DNA from: RGIG7213 sp045540335
Lineage (GTDB): Bacteria > Bacillota > Clostridia > Oscillospirales > CAG-272
Direction: 5' to 3'
Length of the DNA stretch: 64,000 bases
Assembly: GCA_045540335.1 (NCBI GenBank)
Contig: JAZQHC010000036.1
Coordinates: 1 to 64,000, forward strand
A model generated the notes under the pieces. It had not been told where the DNA came from, searched no databases, and saw only the letters and a program-made list of their open reading frames with translations. Each line of letters starts with the position of its first letter. The stretch's first letter is position 1. A program made the translations under genes and the position numbers. This document shows positions 9,618 to 18,858 of the stretch, one piece after another.

Positions 9618-10321
9618 TCTTCTATCACGCCAAACAGTTCAAGTGCGTCTTTTGCGGCCTGTTGCTCGGCACGGCGTTTGGATTTACCCGTACCGCGCCC
9701 AACGGTACTGCCATCTACTACGGCATCAACGAAAAATACCTTGTCGTGATGCGGGCCCTCTTCCTTGGTAACAACGTATTCAAGCAAAACCCCCTTCGAG
9801 CTTTGCACAAATTGCTGTAACAGCGTTTTATAATCTACGTTTCCGCCGGGAACGATATGCTTTTCTATTTCGGGAATTATTAAAGGATACAGAAAATCCT
9901 CTGCGCTTTTTCTGCCGCCGTCGATATATACCGCCGCCAAAAAAGCTTCAAATGCGTCTGCAACGATAGATTTTCTTTCTCTTCCGCCGGTATGCTCTTC
10001 CCCTTTGCCAAGCTTAATATGTGCACCAAGATTTATTTTATTTGCAAGTAAAAACAGCGTTTCTTCACAGATGACAGCCGCCCTCGTTCTTGTTAATTCG
10101 CCCTCGGGCAGGTCGGGATACTTGAAAAACATATATTCACTTACAAGAATGCTCAACACCGAATCACCGAAAAATTCAAGTCTTTCGTTACACTCGGATT
10201 TATCGTTTTTAAATTCGTTTGCGTACGACGAGTGTGTTAAAGCAAGCGACAGATACTCCGTTTCTTTAAACGTATAGCCCGCCGAAGCGTAAAGGTCGTT
10301 TATGTTATCGTTATATTTCAT
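9614..10321 (-). CDS. rnc: Ribonuclease III
   Basis: Double-strand RNA endonuclease that processes rRNA precursors and some mRNAs. The 235-residue protein has the catalytic signature NERLEFFGDS at residues 45-54 and a second acidic site VADAFEAFLAAVYID. The C-terminal dsRNA-binding domain includes DYKTLLQQFVQ and GRGTGKSKRRAEQQAAKDAL. It is the first gene of the rnc/radical SAM/smc/ftsY run; 91 nt separate it from trmFO and I see no convincing terminator or promoter in that gap. Confidence 0.97.
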   Translation of the reverse strand: MKYNDNINDLYASAGYTFKETEYLSLALTHSSYANEFKNDKSECNERLEFFGDSVLSILVSEYMFFKYPDLPEGELTRTRAAVICEETLFLLANKINLGAHIKLGKGEEHTGGRERKSIVADAFEAFLAAVYIDGGRKSAEDFLYPLIIPEIEKHIVPGGNVDYKTLLQQFVQSSKGVLLEYVVTKEEGPHHDKVFFVDAVVDGSTVGRGTGKSKRRAEQQAAKDALELFGVIEE

Positions 10322-10412
10322 TTTGAAGTAACGCCCCTTTCTTTTATATTTTTGCTTTTTAACAAGTAAGCATTTTATTCGAATTACATGCCGAATGCAT
10401 GGTTTTTATATT

Positions 10413-11729
10413 TTATGCGTTTTCTTTTACCGTATCTATATATTCAAGCGCGCGGCGCGCGTAGTAATCGTATCTGCCCTTTTTGCCGCCCTTTACCTTT
10501 ACGTCGGGCGGGGCAATTATTCCGAAATTGGCGTTCATCGGTTGGAAATCCGCGCCGTTGTAGCCCGAAACGTATTTCGCCATAGAACCCATAACGCAAA
10601 CGTCGGAAAGCACGAATTTTTCATGCCCTAACGCCATTTTTGCCGCGTTGATACCGCACAACAGCCCCGAAGCGGTTGATTCCACATATCCTTCAACCCC
10701 CGTTATCTGCCCTGCAAAAAACAACCCGGGTATTTTTTTCACCATATACGTTTCGTCAAGCACAAGAGGTGAATTTATATACGTATTTCTGTGCATTACA
10801 CCGTAACGCAAAAATTCTGCATTTTCAAGTCCGGGTATCATGCCGAACACACGCTTCTGCTCGCCAAAGGTTAAATGCGTTTGAAAGCCGACGATGTTAT
10901 ACATCGTTTTTTCAAGGTTTTCTGCACGAAGCTGAACGGCGGCGTACGGTTCTTTCCCCGTTGCGGGGTCTATCAGGCCGACGGGCTTCATAGGGCCGAA
11001 CAAAAGCGTTTCAAAGCCTCTTTTCGCCATAACCTCAACGGGCATACACCCTTCGAAAACGGCAGGGTCTTCTTCAAACTCGTGCAGCTTTGCGCCCTGT
11101 GCAGTAATAAGGGCGTTATAAAATGCGGTATATTCTTCCTTCGTCATCGGGCAATTAAGATACGCCGCCTCGCCTTTATCATAGCGCGACTGCTCAAACA
11201 CGCGGCTTTTATCTATACTGTCAGATGATACGATGGGGGCGGCGGCATCAAAGAAATGCAGCCCCTCACCGCAGATAGCCTGCACTGTTTTGCCCATACC
11301 TTCAGAGGTAAGCGGGCCCGTTGCAATAACGGTTATACCGTCTTTCGGTATATCAGTTACTTCACAATAGTGAACTGTGATATTTTCGTTATTTTTTATT
11401 TCGTTTGTTATATATGCTGAAAATTTTTCCCTGTCAACCGCCAGCGAAGCACCTGCCGGTACACTTGTACAGTCGGCGGCTTTCATTATAAGGGAATCCA
11501 TGCGGCGCATTTCCTCTTTAAGAAGCCCCACCGCGTTAAATATTTGAAGCGAGCGCAACGAATTGGAACAAACAAGCTCTGCAAATAAATCGCTTTTATG
11601 TGCCGGCGACTTTTTTTGCGGTTTCATTTCGTACAGCTCGACCTTTATACCTCTTTTGGCTATCTGATACGCAGCCTCGCACCCGGCAAGACCTGCGCCG
11701 ATAACGTTTACGAACGTATTATTTGTCAT
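10413..11729 (-). CDS. trmFO: tRNA (m5U54) methyltransferase TrmFO
   Basis: Makes ribothymidine at tRNA position 54 using methylene-tetrahydrofolate and FADH2; the Bacillota counterpart of SAM-dependent TrmA. The 438-residue protein has the FAD dinucleotide motif VIGAGLAGCEAA (residues 9-20), a catalytic-type Cys at C54 in ELVCSNSLRS, and the C-terminal GLFFAGQITGVEGYVES motif shared with GidA-family proteins. It overlaps topA by 11 nt; topA-trmFO adjacency is classical. Confidence 0.97.
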   Translation of the reverse strand: MTNNTFVNVIGAGLAGCEAAYQIAKRGIKVELYEMKPQKKSPAHKSDLFAELVCSNSLRSLQIFNAVGLLKEEMRRMDSLIMKAADCTSVPAGASLAVDREKFSAYITNEIKNNENITVHYCEVTDIPKDGITVIATGPLTSEGMGKTVQAICGEGLHFFDAAAPIVSSDSIDKSRVFEQSRYDKGEAAYLNCPMTKEEYTAFYNALITAQGAKLHEFEEDPAVFEGCMPVEVMAKRGFETLLFGPMKPVGLIDPATGKEPYAAVQLRAENLEKTMYNIVGFQTHLTFGEQKRVFGMIPGLENAEFLRYGVMHRNTYINSPLVLDETYMVKKIPGLFFAGQITGVEGYVESTASGLLCGINAAKMALGHEKFVLSDVCVMGSMAKYVSGYNGADFQPMNANFGIIAPPDVKVKGGKKGRYDYYARRALEYIDTVKENA

Positions 11730-13947
11730 TTTTGCACTTCTCGTTAAGGCATACAGTCTGCCCTGATTTTTTCACGAATACGGAGCTGCCGCATTTAGGA
11801 CATTTATCCTTTGACGGCGAATGTGACGTAGTGAAATCACACTTAGGTGCGTTTGCACACGCGTAGTAATCCCTTCTGCCGTTCTTTTTCTTCACAACGT
11901 TGCCGCCGCACTTGGGGCACGATGCGCCTGTCGGCTCTGCCTTTTGGAAGGTATTGCGGCATTTGGGGAAGTTTTCGCACGCGTAAAATTCGCCGTACGG
12001 ACCGCTTCTTAAAACCATTGCGCCGCCGCATTTATCGCACACCATATCCGTTTTAACAGTGGGTGCTTTTTCTTTTTCGGGTATTACGTTGCCGTTTTTG
12101 TCGATACGGCGCGTGTTTTTGCAAGAAGGATAATTGGGGCAAGCGGCAAATTCGCCGAATCTGCCCGTTTTTATAACCATTTTTGCGCCGCATTTATCGC
12201 AGACTATATCCGTTTGTTCGTCTGCGTATTGATACTTTTTGCCGTTTACCGTTTTTTCTGCCGCGTCCAGCGTTACGCTGAAGTCTTTCCAGAAATCACC
12301 CAAAACCTCTTGCATGCTTGTTTTGCCGTGGGCAATGCTGTCAAGCGAATCTTCCATATTGGCGGTAAATTTATAATCAACGATATTTGCAAAAAAGTCT
12401 GTCATAAGCTGGGTAGTAACCTCACCAAGCGAGGTGGGAACAAGGGACTTACCGGCGCGTTTTACATAATTTCTGCCCACTATCGTCGTAATAATAGGCG
12501 TAAACGTGCTGGGGCGGCCTATACCCATTTCTTCAAGCTGCTTGATAAGCGAGGCTTCCGTAAATCTTGCGGGCGGCTCTGTAAAGTGTTGTTTTTTCTC
12601 CAATTTAAGCAGTTGAAGAATATCCCCCTCCGAAACGGAAGGAAGCTTTACACCGCGTTCTTCATCAACGCTGTCTTCCGTTTCTTCATATACTGCCATA
12701 TACCCCTTAAATTTAACCGTATAACCGCTTGCCCTGTAATTATAGATGCCTGCGGATATATCAAGGGTAACTGTATCAAGCTCGGCAGATGCCATCTGGC
12801 TTGATACGAATCTATCCCAGATAAGCTTATAAAGCTTGTACTGGTCGGGCGTAAGCTTATCCTTTATAAGCTTCGGCGAAAATTCAAGCGACGACGGGCG
12901 TATTGCTTCGTGTGCGTCTTGTGCGCCGGATTTTGCCTTAAACACCCTTGCCTTTGAGGGCAGATATTTTTTGCCGTATTCATTCGTGATAAAATCACGC
13001 AGATTGGAAAGTGCCTGGTCTGAAATACGCAACGAGTCCGTTCTCATATACGTAATAACACCCTGCGTGCCGCCAAGCTCTGCACCAAGGTTAATACCCT
13101 CGTACAATTCCTGCGCGACCTTCATCGTTCTTTGCGAACGGAAGTTTAATTTTTTTGATGCTTCCTGCTGCAAGGTAGATGTGATAAACGGCGGCTGCGG
13201 ATTTTTGTATTTAAGCGTTTTCTTAACGGACGTAACGCGAAAATCCTCTTTTTTGCTTCCCTGCTCGATAGCGTCTGCCTCTTCAGCGTTCGTTATTTCC
13301 GTTTTACTGCCGTTAATACCGAAAAATCTTGCGGTAAACACATCGTCTTGGGCGGTTTTAAGGTCTGTTTCCAACGTCCAATATTCCTTCGGTACAAACG
13401 CCCTTATCTCGTTTTCTCTATCTACTATTATCTTCGTTGCAACGGATTGAACGCGCCCCGCAGACAAACCGCTTTTAACGGTGTGCCACAAAAACGGGCT
13501 TAATTTATACCCCACTATTCTGTCAAGAATACGCCTTGCCTGCTGTGAATCAACAAGCTGCATATTTATTTTTCCGGGGTTTTCTATTGCACGGCGCACT
13601 GCGTCCTTCGTCAATTCGTTATAGGTAACCCTGCTTGTCTTTTTTTCGTCACATTCAAGTGCGGTGGCAAGGTGCCACGCGATGGCTTCGCCCTCGCGGT
13701 CGGGGTCGGTTGCAAGAAATATTTCATCTGCTTGCTGAACCTCTTTTTTCAGGGCGTTTATCAACTCGCTTTTTGCCCTTATGTTAACGTATTTCGCCTT
13801 AAAGCCGTTTTCTATGTCAACGCCCAGGGTGCTTTTCGGCAGGTCTTTAACGTGTCCTACCGATGCAACCACCTTATACCCTTGGCCTAAATATCCCTTT
13901 ATCGTTCCCGCCTTACCGGGAGATTCTATAATAACAAGTTTAGACAT
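11719..13947 (-). CDS. topA: DNA topoisomerase I
   Basis: Type IA topoisomerase that relaxes negative supercoils. The 742-residue protein has a TOPRIM domain with IIESPGKAGTI near the start and the acidic triad D81/D83/E85 in ATDPDREGE. The nucleophile is Y300 in ITYMRTDSLRIS. The C-terminus carries four Cys4 zinc ribbons (CDKCGAKM..., CDKCGGAM..., CPKCGGNV..., CPKCGSSV...). It lies 19 nt after dprA and overlaps trmFO, matching the dprA-topA-trmFO order of Bacillota. Confidence 0.98.
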   Translation of the reverse strand: MSKLVIIESPGKAGTIKGYLGQGYKVVASVGHVKDLPKSTLGVDIENGFKAKYVNIRAKSELINALKKEVQQADEIFLATDPDREGEAIAWHLATALECDEKKTSRVTYNELTKDAVRRAIENPGKINMQLVDSQQARRILDRIVGYKLSPFLWHTVKSGLSAGRVQSVATKIIVDRENEIRAFVPKEYWTLETDLKTAQDDVFTARFFGINGSKTEITNAEEADAIEQGSKKEDFRVTSVKKTLKYKNPQPPFITSTLQQEASKKLNFRSQRTMKVAQELYEGINLGAELGGTQGVITYMRTDSLRISDQALSNLRDFITNEYGKKYLPSKARVFKAKSGAQDAHEAIRPSSLEFSPKLIKDKLTPDQYKLYKLIWDRFVSSQMASAELDTVTLDISAGIYNYRASGYTVKFKGYMAVYEETEDSVDEERGVKLPSVSEGDILQLLKLEKKQHFTEPPARFTEASLIKQLEEMGIGRPSTFTPIITTIVGRNYVKRAGKSLVPTSLGEVTTQLMTDFFANIVDYKFTANMEDSLDSIAHGKTSMQEVLGDFWKDFSVTLDAAEKTVNGKKYQYADEQTDIVCDKCGAKMVIKTGRFGEFAACPNYPSCKNTRRIDKNGNVIPEKEKAPTVKTDMVCDKCGGAMVLRSGPYGEFYACENFPKCRNTFQKAEPTGASCPKCGGNVVKKKNGRRDYYACANAPKCDFTTSHSPSKDKCPKCGSSVFVKKSGQTVCLNEKCKNDK

Positions 13948-13966
13948 TTACTTTCCTCTTTTAAAA

Positions 13967-15151
13967 TTATTCTGCTGTTTGGTAAAGCCCGCCGGGGCTT
14001 ACCGATACGTACCCGTCTATTTCAAGCTCTGCAAGAACAAGCAGAACGTCGCCGAGGGTACGTTTATCCGTTACGAATTCATCAGCCGACATCGGCCCTT
14101 TTAACAATTTTTCGTAAATATCGCGCTTTTCGCCTTGCAGCTGTTCACTGCGGTCAACGGAAAATACGCTTTTATCACTTTTCTGTGTTTTCATCGACAT
14201 TCCATCGTCGTACTGTGCTATTGACGAAGGTACGAAATATTCATCCGGTACGATATTTGAAACTTCGATAGTATTTGGAAACATCGGTTCAAATTCTTCC
14301 AGAATATCATATCCGTCTGTTACCGGGCTTATTCCCTTTTTCAAAAGCGAATTACTCCATCCCGATGATGCGTTTGCAACAGAGGAAGGAACGGTACGCA
14401 GTTTTCTGCCCTGCTGTACAGCATAGTTGGCAGTTATTTCAGCACCGCTGCCATACGGTGCTTCAACCACTACGACGGTACGCGCCATACCGCTTATCAA
14501 ACGGTTTCGCGGCGGAAAATTTTCAGCCTTCGGTTCTGTGCCGGGCAGATATTCCGATATCAAAGCACCGTTTTTAACGATATCCCTGTAAAGTGCCGCG
14601 TTTTCCGGCGGATATATAACGTCAACACCACAGCCAAGCACGGCAACGGTCTTACCGCCTGCGTCTATCGCACCTCTGTGGCATACGGAATCTATCCCCT
14701 TGGCAAACCCGCTTATTATTACTGCACCTGCAGATGCCGCTTCGAACGAAAGGCGGTGTGCGGAAAGTGCACCGCTTCTGCTCATTTTCCTTGTTCCAAC
14801 CATGGCAACGTACAAGTTTTCGGAAAAATCGGGCAAAGTGCCTTTACAAAACAAAACTGCCGGGCTGTCGGGCAGGTCGTACAGATACGGCGGATATACC
14901 CCGTCGCCGTACGTAATAATATCTATGCCTTTTTCCGCGCAATATTCGCAAACGCTCGCCGCGTATATACGCGATTTGCCAAGCACGGGCGAAACCTCGT
15001 TTATTTTAAAGCCCAGACGCAGATAATCGTCCCTTTGGGCGTCGTATATTTCTTGAAGACTGCCGAATGCCTCGTAAAGCCTTTTCGGAATGGTACTGCC
15101 CGCTTTGTATTTTGATGTAAGCCACACCCCGTTAAGAATATCCCTCATCAA
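13967..15151 (-). CDS. dprA: DNA-processing protein DprA
   Basis: Binds single-stranded DNA and loads RecA during transformation; also kept in many non-competent species. The 394-residue protein has a short helical N-terminal region, then the extended Rossmann fold with VGTRKMSRSG, ISGFAKGIDSVCHRGAI, VLGCGVDVIYPP, NFPPRNRLISG and APYGSGAEITA. A C-terminal winged-helix-like part (GPMSADEFV...VLLVLAELEIDGYV) resembles the DML1-like domain. It starts 8 nt after the rlmB-like gene. Confidence 0.95.
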   Translation of the reverse strand: MMRDILNGVWLTSKYKAGSTIPKRLYEAFGSLQEIYDAQRDDYLRLGFKINEVSPVLGKSRIYAASVCEYCAEKGIDIITYGDGVYPPYLYDLPDSPAVLFCKGTLPDFSENLYVAMVGTRKMSRSGALSAHRLSFEAASAGAVIISGFAKGIDSVCHRGAIDAGGKTVAVLGCGVDVIYPPENAALYRDIVKNGALISEYLPGTEPKAENFPPRNRLISGMARTVVVVEAPYGSGAEITANYAVQQGRKLRTVPSSVANASSGWSNSLLKKGISPVTDGYDILEEFEPMFPNTIEVSNIVPDEYFVPSSIAQYDDGMSMKTQKSDKSVFSVDRSEQLQGEKRDIYEKLLKGPMSADEFVTDKRTLGDVLLVLAELEIDGYVSVSPGGLYQTAE

Positions 15152-15159
15152 AAACCGCC

Positions 15160-15981
15160 TTATTTAAACTTTTTGCTTATTTCCCACATTATCACCGAAG
15201 CGGCAACTGCGGCATTCAGCGATTCGGAATGCGGTTGTATCGGAATAATAACGCTTCCGCTGCACGTATCTATAATATCCTGCGAAAGCCCGTTGCCCTC
15301 GTTTCCGATAACGAAAGCCGTTCTTTCGTTGATATCAATGCTTTGCAATTCGGTACTGTTGCGATGAAGTGCCGCAGCGTAAACACAAAAGCCGTGCTGC
15401 TTCAATTCTTCAATCGCGCGCTTTACGGGCATAACCTTTATACTTTGCGAAAACACTGCGCCCATGCCACCCCTTTGCACCTTTGGCGAATAAATATCTG
15501 CGCAGTCGGGCGAAAGAATGACAAGGCCCACGCCGAAAGCATATGCAGAACGTATTACCGTGCCTATATTGCCTGGGTCGCGCACGCTGTCAAGTATAAC
15601 AATGCCGCCCTTTATTCCGTCACATAATGTATTATTATATATTTTATCTGTTTTTTCGGATTTGTCAATACATGCGAAAACGCAAATTATTCCTTCGGGG
15701 GCGTCTTCGCCGCTTATTTTTTTCAAAATTTCATCATTTACAGTAATAATTTCGGCGTATTTACCAATTTTATTTACAACGAAAGTAAAAAATTCTTGGT
15801 TTTTATCCAAAAATGCATTCGTTACAAAAATTCTTTTAGCATTCAACTCGCAATTTGCCGCTTCGCCTACCAATTTTTTGCCGCAAACGGTGTATTCACC
15901 GTATTCTTCACGGTATTTTCTTTGCAGCAATTTGGCATCGCGCACCACTTTGGGGTTGTTTTTGCTTGTAATTACTTCCAT
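15160..15981 (-). CDS. SpoU/TrmH-family RNA 2'-O-methyltransferase
   Basis: SAM-dependent ribose methyltransferase with the trefoil-knot SPOUT fold; acts on rRNA or tRNA, exact target not determinable here. The 273-residue protein has an N-terminal substrate-binding domain (about 1-100) and the three SpoU motifs: LDSVRDPGNIGTVIRSA, FVIGNEGNGLS and IIPIQPHSESLNAAVAASV. RlmB is the closest named family. It heads the rlmB-like/dprA/topA/trmFO run and has its own likely promoter just upstream. Confidence 0.9.
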   Translation of the reverse strand: MEVITSKNNPKVVRDAKLLQRKYREEYGEYTVCGKKLVGEAANCELNAKRIFVTNAFLDKNQEFFTFVVNKIGKYAEIITVNDEILKKISGEDAPEGIICVFACIDKSEKTDKIYNNTLCDGIKGGIVILDSVRDPGNIGTVIRSAYAFGVGLVILSPDCADIYSPKVQRGGMGAVFSQSIKVMPVKRAIEELKQHGFCVYAAALHRNSTELQSIDINERTAFVIGNEGNGLSQDIIDTCSGSVIIPIQPHSESLNAAVAASVIMWEISKKFK

Positions 15982-16024
15982 AAAACAGGCATCTCCAAAA
16001 ATAAGATATTAAAGAATAAGTATT

Positions 16025-16053
16025 ACAATACCACAATGTGGAATATTTTTCAA
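16025..16053 (-). promoter_or_regulatory. Promoter of the rlmB-like/dprA/topA run with palindrome in the spacer
   Basis: On the minus strand TTGAAA (16048-16053), 17 nt, then TATTGT (16025-16030). The spacer contains CCACA-A-TGTGG, a perfect 5-bp inverted repeat with a 1-nt centre (16031-16041), placed where a repressor or MerR-type regulator would act. Confidence 0.45.
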
Positions 16054-16201
16054 GTGCAAAAGGAATTTTTACAACTTGTGCAAATTTTTTAAGTTGTTTT
16101 CAGCGCACTGCTTATTACCCATCGACTGCCGTATCACGCCGAAGATATATCACCCATTATGCAAGTTAGCATATCTGTATTCTTCGGTTTTTCATCGTTA
16201 T

Positions 16202-16230
16202 AAAAAAGCGGAGGGTTATTATCCCTCCGC
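16202..16230 (-). terminator. Rho-independent terminator after rubrerythrin
   Basis: Perfect 8-bp stem GCGGAGGG/CCCTCCGC with a 7-nt loop, followed on the minus strand by a run of six T. It starts 20 nt after the rubrerythrin stop. Confidence 0.9.
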
Positions 16231-16249
16231 CGGTTTTATTCGGTTTTGA

Positions 16250-16801
16250 TTATTTGTTGAAATATCTCTTAAGAAGACCTTCAAACGCCTTGCCGTGTCT
16301 TGCTTCGTCGCGTGCCATTTCATGCACTGTATCGTGAATAGCGTCAAGATTAAGCTCTTTTGCTTTTTTAGCAAGCTCAAACTTACCAAGTGTTGCACCG
16401 TTTTCGGCAGCAACGCGCATTTCAAGATTTTTCTTTGTAGAATCCGTCAATTCTTCGCCGAGAAGCTCTGCAAATTTTGCAGCGTGTTCTGCTTCTTCAT
16501 AAGCTGCTTTTTCCCAATACAATGCGATTTCGGGATATCCTTCTCTTGCTGCAACTCTTGCCATTGCAAGATACATACCAACCTCAGAGCATTCGCCCAT
16601 AAAGTTAGCGCGCAAGCCGTCTTTTATTTCTTCGGGAACGTCTTTTGCAATACCTACTACGTGTTCTGCTGCCCACGTAAGCTTATCTTCTCTTACTTCT
16701 TCAAAGCGGTCGTCGCCCTTTACCTTGCAGCGGGGGCATTGTTCGGGAATGGAATCGGACATAATGATTTCTCCGCATACTTTGCATCTGTACTGTTTCA
16801 T
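16250..16801 (-). CDS. Reverse rubrerythrin (rubredoxin domain first)
   Basis: Non-haem di-iron peroxidase that reduces hydrogen peroxide in anaerobes. From the ATG at 16801 (GGAGGA 8 nt upstream; an in-frame TTG further upstream is not needed) the protein has 183 residues. The rubredoxin domain comes first (YRCKVCGEI...PEQCPRCK), followed by the ferritin-like four-helix domain with ECSEVGMYLAMARVA, YEEAEHAAKF and EMARDEARHGKAF supplying iron ligands. This order is that of clostridial reverse rubrerythrins. It lies 36 nt after the Rrf2 gene, likely one transcript. Confidence 0.93.
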   Translation of the reverse strand: MKQYRCKVCGEIIMSDSIPEQCPRCKVKGDDRFEEVREDKLTWAAEHVVGIAKDVPEEIKDGLRANFMGECSEVGMYLAMARVAAREGYPEIALYWEKAAYEEAEHAAKFAELLGEELTDSTKKNLEMRVAAENGATLGKFELAKKAKELNLDAIHDTVHEMARDEARHGKAFEGLLKRYFNK

Positions 16802-16837
16802 AATAATTTCCTCCAAAATTTCAATTTACAATTTTAA

Positions 16838-17284
16838 TTATTTTACCGTTTCAATAAGCTGTTCTATTGATAACTCCGCATTTGTCATTTGCGCTATTGT
16901 CAATCTTTCCAGCCTTTCTGCCAGCTGACCGTTTAAATACGCGAAAACGCAGTGAAATCGGCAGGCATTTTTATTTGGGTTGTTTAAGCACTCGTGACAA
17001 TCGGAAAGGCATTTTGAAATTTCCACCTTGCCGTCTATTGCTTCTATCACGCGTTTTACCGTAATATCATCGGCACTGAGCGCCAACGTATATCCGCCGT
17101 TTGCACCGCGTGTTGACCGTACCACGCCCTTAAGCATCAATTTGTGCAAAAGCTTCATTGCGAACCGTGGCGGAACTTTTACTTTTTCCGCAAGCTCGCT
17201 TGCGCCGGTCGGCGCTGTTTGTTGTGAAAGAAGACTTGTTATGCGCAGGGCATAATCTGCTTCTTGAGTTATTCTCATAGCCAT
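16838..17284 (-). CDS. Rrf2-family transcriptional regulator with cysteine cluster
   Basis: Winged-helix regulator of the IscR/NsrR/RsrR type. The 148-residue protein has the family opening MRITQEADYALRI, the recognition helix region VPPRFAMKLLHKL, and the wing GVVRSTRGANGGYTLA. A cysteine-rich patch KCLSDCHECLNNPN..ACRFHC (spacing C-x3-C-x2-C-x8-C-x3-C) replaces the usual three-Cys Fe-S site. It is transcribed ahead of rubrerythrin, so it probably senses oxidative or iron-sulfur status and controls that gene. Confidence 0.92.
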   Translation of the reverse strand: MAMRITQEADYALRITSLLSQQTAPTGASELAEKVKVPPRFAMKLLHKLMLKGVVRSTRGANGGYTLALSADDITVKRVIEAIDGKVEISKCLSDCHECLNNPNKNACRFHCVFAYLNGQLAERLERLTIAQMTNAELSIEQLIETVK

Positions 17285-17314
17285 CTTTAAACCATACCTT
17301 TTCGGTGTGATTTA

Positions 17315-17343
17315 ATTATGCACTAAAAATTCGAATTTGTCAA
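17315..17343 (-). promoter_or_regulatory. Promoter of rrf2-rubrerythrin
   Basis: TTGACA (17338-17343), 17-nt spacer, CATAAT (17315-17320) on the minus strand, about 30 nt before the Rrf2 start. The spacer contains the palindrome AAATTCGAATTT (within 17328-17339), which could be the regulator's own operator. Confidence 0.7.
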
Positions 17344-17484
17344 TACCTTTTTTGAATTTTTTTCAGATTTTTTTATTTTTTTCGTTTTTCACTGCGTTTC
17401 GCATGTTTTAGGCTTTAAAAACATATTTATAAAATTTAATTATTTTTCTTCACTTTCTCATATCTTTTAAATTTGTGCCTACTA

Positions 17485-17513
17485 TTGACAAGGCAATGTT
17501 TTTAATGTAAAAT
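17485..17513 (+). promoter_or_regulatory. Promoter of the GT2 gene
   Basis: TTGACA at 17485-17490, 17-nt spacer, TAAAAT at 17508-17513; 58 nt before the start codon. Confidence 0.7.
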
Positions 17514-17571
17514 ATAAACGATTTATTGTTAGTGTAGATCCATATTTTGATTACGAAAGGAAATTTATTCA

Positions 17572-18588
17572 ATGAATATAAACAACATAACGTTCAGCAT
17601 AATTATGCCATGTTATAATTCAGAAGAATATCTGGATGCCGCAGTTAACAGTGTTATAAATCAATCTTATCCGCATTGGGAGCTGATAGCAGTAAATGAT
17701 GGATCTAAAGATAAAACATTGGATATGCTTAATAAGTATGCCGAAAAAGACCCTCGAATAAAAGTATTTTCAAAGGAAAACGGCGGATACGCTTCTGCCG
17801 TAAATTACGGTTTGGATCGTATAAGCAGTGACTATTTTCTCTTAATGGGCTCTGATGACAGTTTATCCGTTGAATTGTTTTATGAAATTCATAAAAACAT
17901 TTCAACTTTACCGAAATTACCAGACTGTATAGCATTTAAAACTTCCATTCAATACGGTCAAACTTCACAGATTGATTCGTTAACACGTTTTGATACTATA
18001 GCCTTTGATCAAAATTCAAGTATAAAAGAATATTCCGAAAAACATCCCGATCATTCCAAAATTTTCTTTGCGCGGGATACTTCAAAATGCTTTAAACGCG
18101 AGTTGTTGGAGGATCTAAGATATTTCGGCAGATTCGGAATTGATGCAGACGGTATTTTTTCCATGTTGTTCTGCCACAAAGCCAGATCTTTCGCCAGTAT
18201 TCCACACGTTGGTTACTATTGGGTGCTAAGAGAGTGTTCTGTATCATCATCTTCAACCATATCGCTTGAAAAAAATTTTGATAGATTGGAGAATTGGCAA
18301 AAGTTTTATAACGAGCTTGAGAAGCTTGAGATTTCAGAAATATCCAAAAAAGAAATTGACTATTTATCTTTTCCAACTTCAATACTTTTTGAACTGCTTT
18401 TAACCTCTTCTATAGCTCGGAAACACTCAAGATTTATAAAACGATGTATTCGAAATTTAAATAAATACAAAAAGAGATATAATGTGGAAAATAATAACAT
18501 TCGTTTTAAAATATTTCTTTTTTCCGCTACGTTATATTCCATTGTTGACAAAATACATTCCGTGCTTTTCAAGAAAAATAACAAATAA
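17572..18588 (+). CDS. Glycosyltransferase family 2
   Basis: Transfers a sugar from an activated donor, probably to an envelope polysaccharide or teichoic acid. The GT-A domain spans residues 1-220: FSIIMPCYNSEEYLDAAVNS, LIAVNDGSKDKTLDML, and GSDDS as the metal-binding DxD-like motif. The remaining 110 residues are helical and basic. It is monocistronic with its own promoter and a strong terminator. More A/T-rich codons than the neighbouring housekeeping genes suggest, by eye, a different history, but I could not quantify this. Confidence 0.88.
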   Translation: MNINNITFSIIMPCYNSEEYLDAAVNSVINQSYPHWELIAVNDGSKDKTLDMLNKYAEKDPRIKVFSKENGGYASAVNYGLDRISSDYFLLMGSDDSLSVELFYEIHKNISTLPKLPDCIAFKTSIQYGQTSQIDSLTRFDTIAFDQNSSIKEYSEKHPDHSKIFFARDTSKCFKRELLEDLRYFGRFGIDADGIFSMLFCHKARSFASIPHVGYYWVLRECSVSSSSTISLEKNFDRLENWQKFYNELEKLEISEISKKEIDYLSFPTSILFELLLTSSIARKHSRFIKRCIRNLNKYKKRYNVENNNIRFKIFLFSATLYSIVDKIHSVLFKKNNK

Positions 18589-18594
18589 CAGTTG

Positions 18595-18636
18595 AAAAAG
18601 GTAACCTGATATTTTAAAATTTTGGGTTACCTTTTT
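18595..18636 (+). terminator. Terminator after the GT2 gene
   Basis: Stem AAAAAGGTAACC/GGTTACCTTTTT (12 bp) with an 18-nt A/T-rich loop, the T-rich arm serving as the U tract. Confidence 0.88.
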
Positions 18637-18792
18637 CCTATACAAAGCAACACCGTTTTAAAAAGCATTTCAATAATTGATATAACATAAATTCCCCCAT
18701 GTTTTATTTTTAATAAATACAAGAATTAAATATTTTCATCTTCTTTGTCCGCAGTAAATTCAAGCACTTCTTTGTTTTATTCCGCATTTTGA

Positions 18793-18821
18793 TTGACAAT
18801 CGGTAAAAAGTATGATAATAT
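18793..18821 (+). promoter_or_regulatory. Promoter of the ABC-F gene
   Basis: TTGACA (18793-18798), 17 nt, TAATAT (18816-18821). The -35 box also provides an in-frame TTG that could be mistaken for a start codon. Confidence 0.8.
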
Positions 18822-18858
18822 AAATATATATGACTACAATTTAAAGGGTGATATTAAA

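Noticed and set aside
16054..16201. Small RNA or riboswitch in the gap between the rlmB-like gene and rubrerythrin
   Set aside because: A weak CCGAAG...CTTCGG pairing with a long loop is present, but there is no clear promoter, no conserved motif and no gene it could serve.
18793..18858. Upstream TTG start for the ABC-F gene
   Set aside because: The TTG is part of the -35 box, so it would precede transcription start; the ATG at 18859 has a proper ribosome binding site and a family-like N-terminus.
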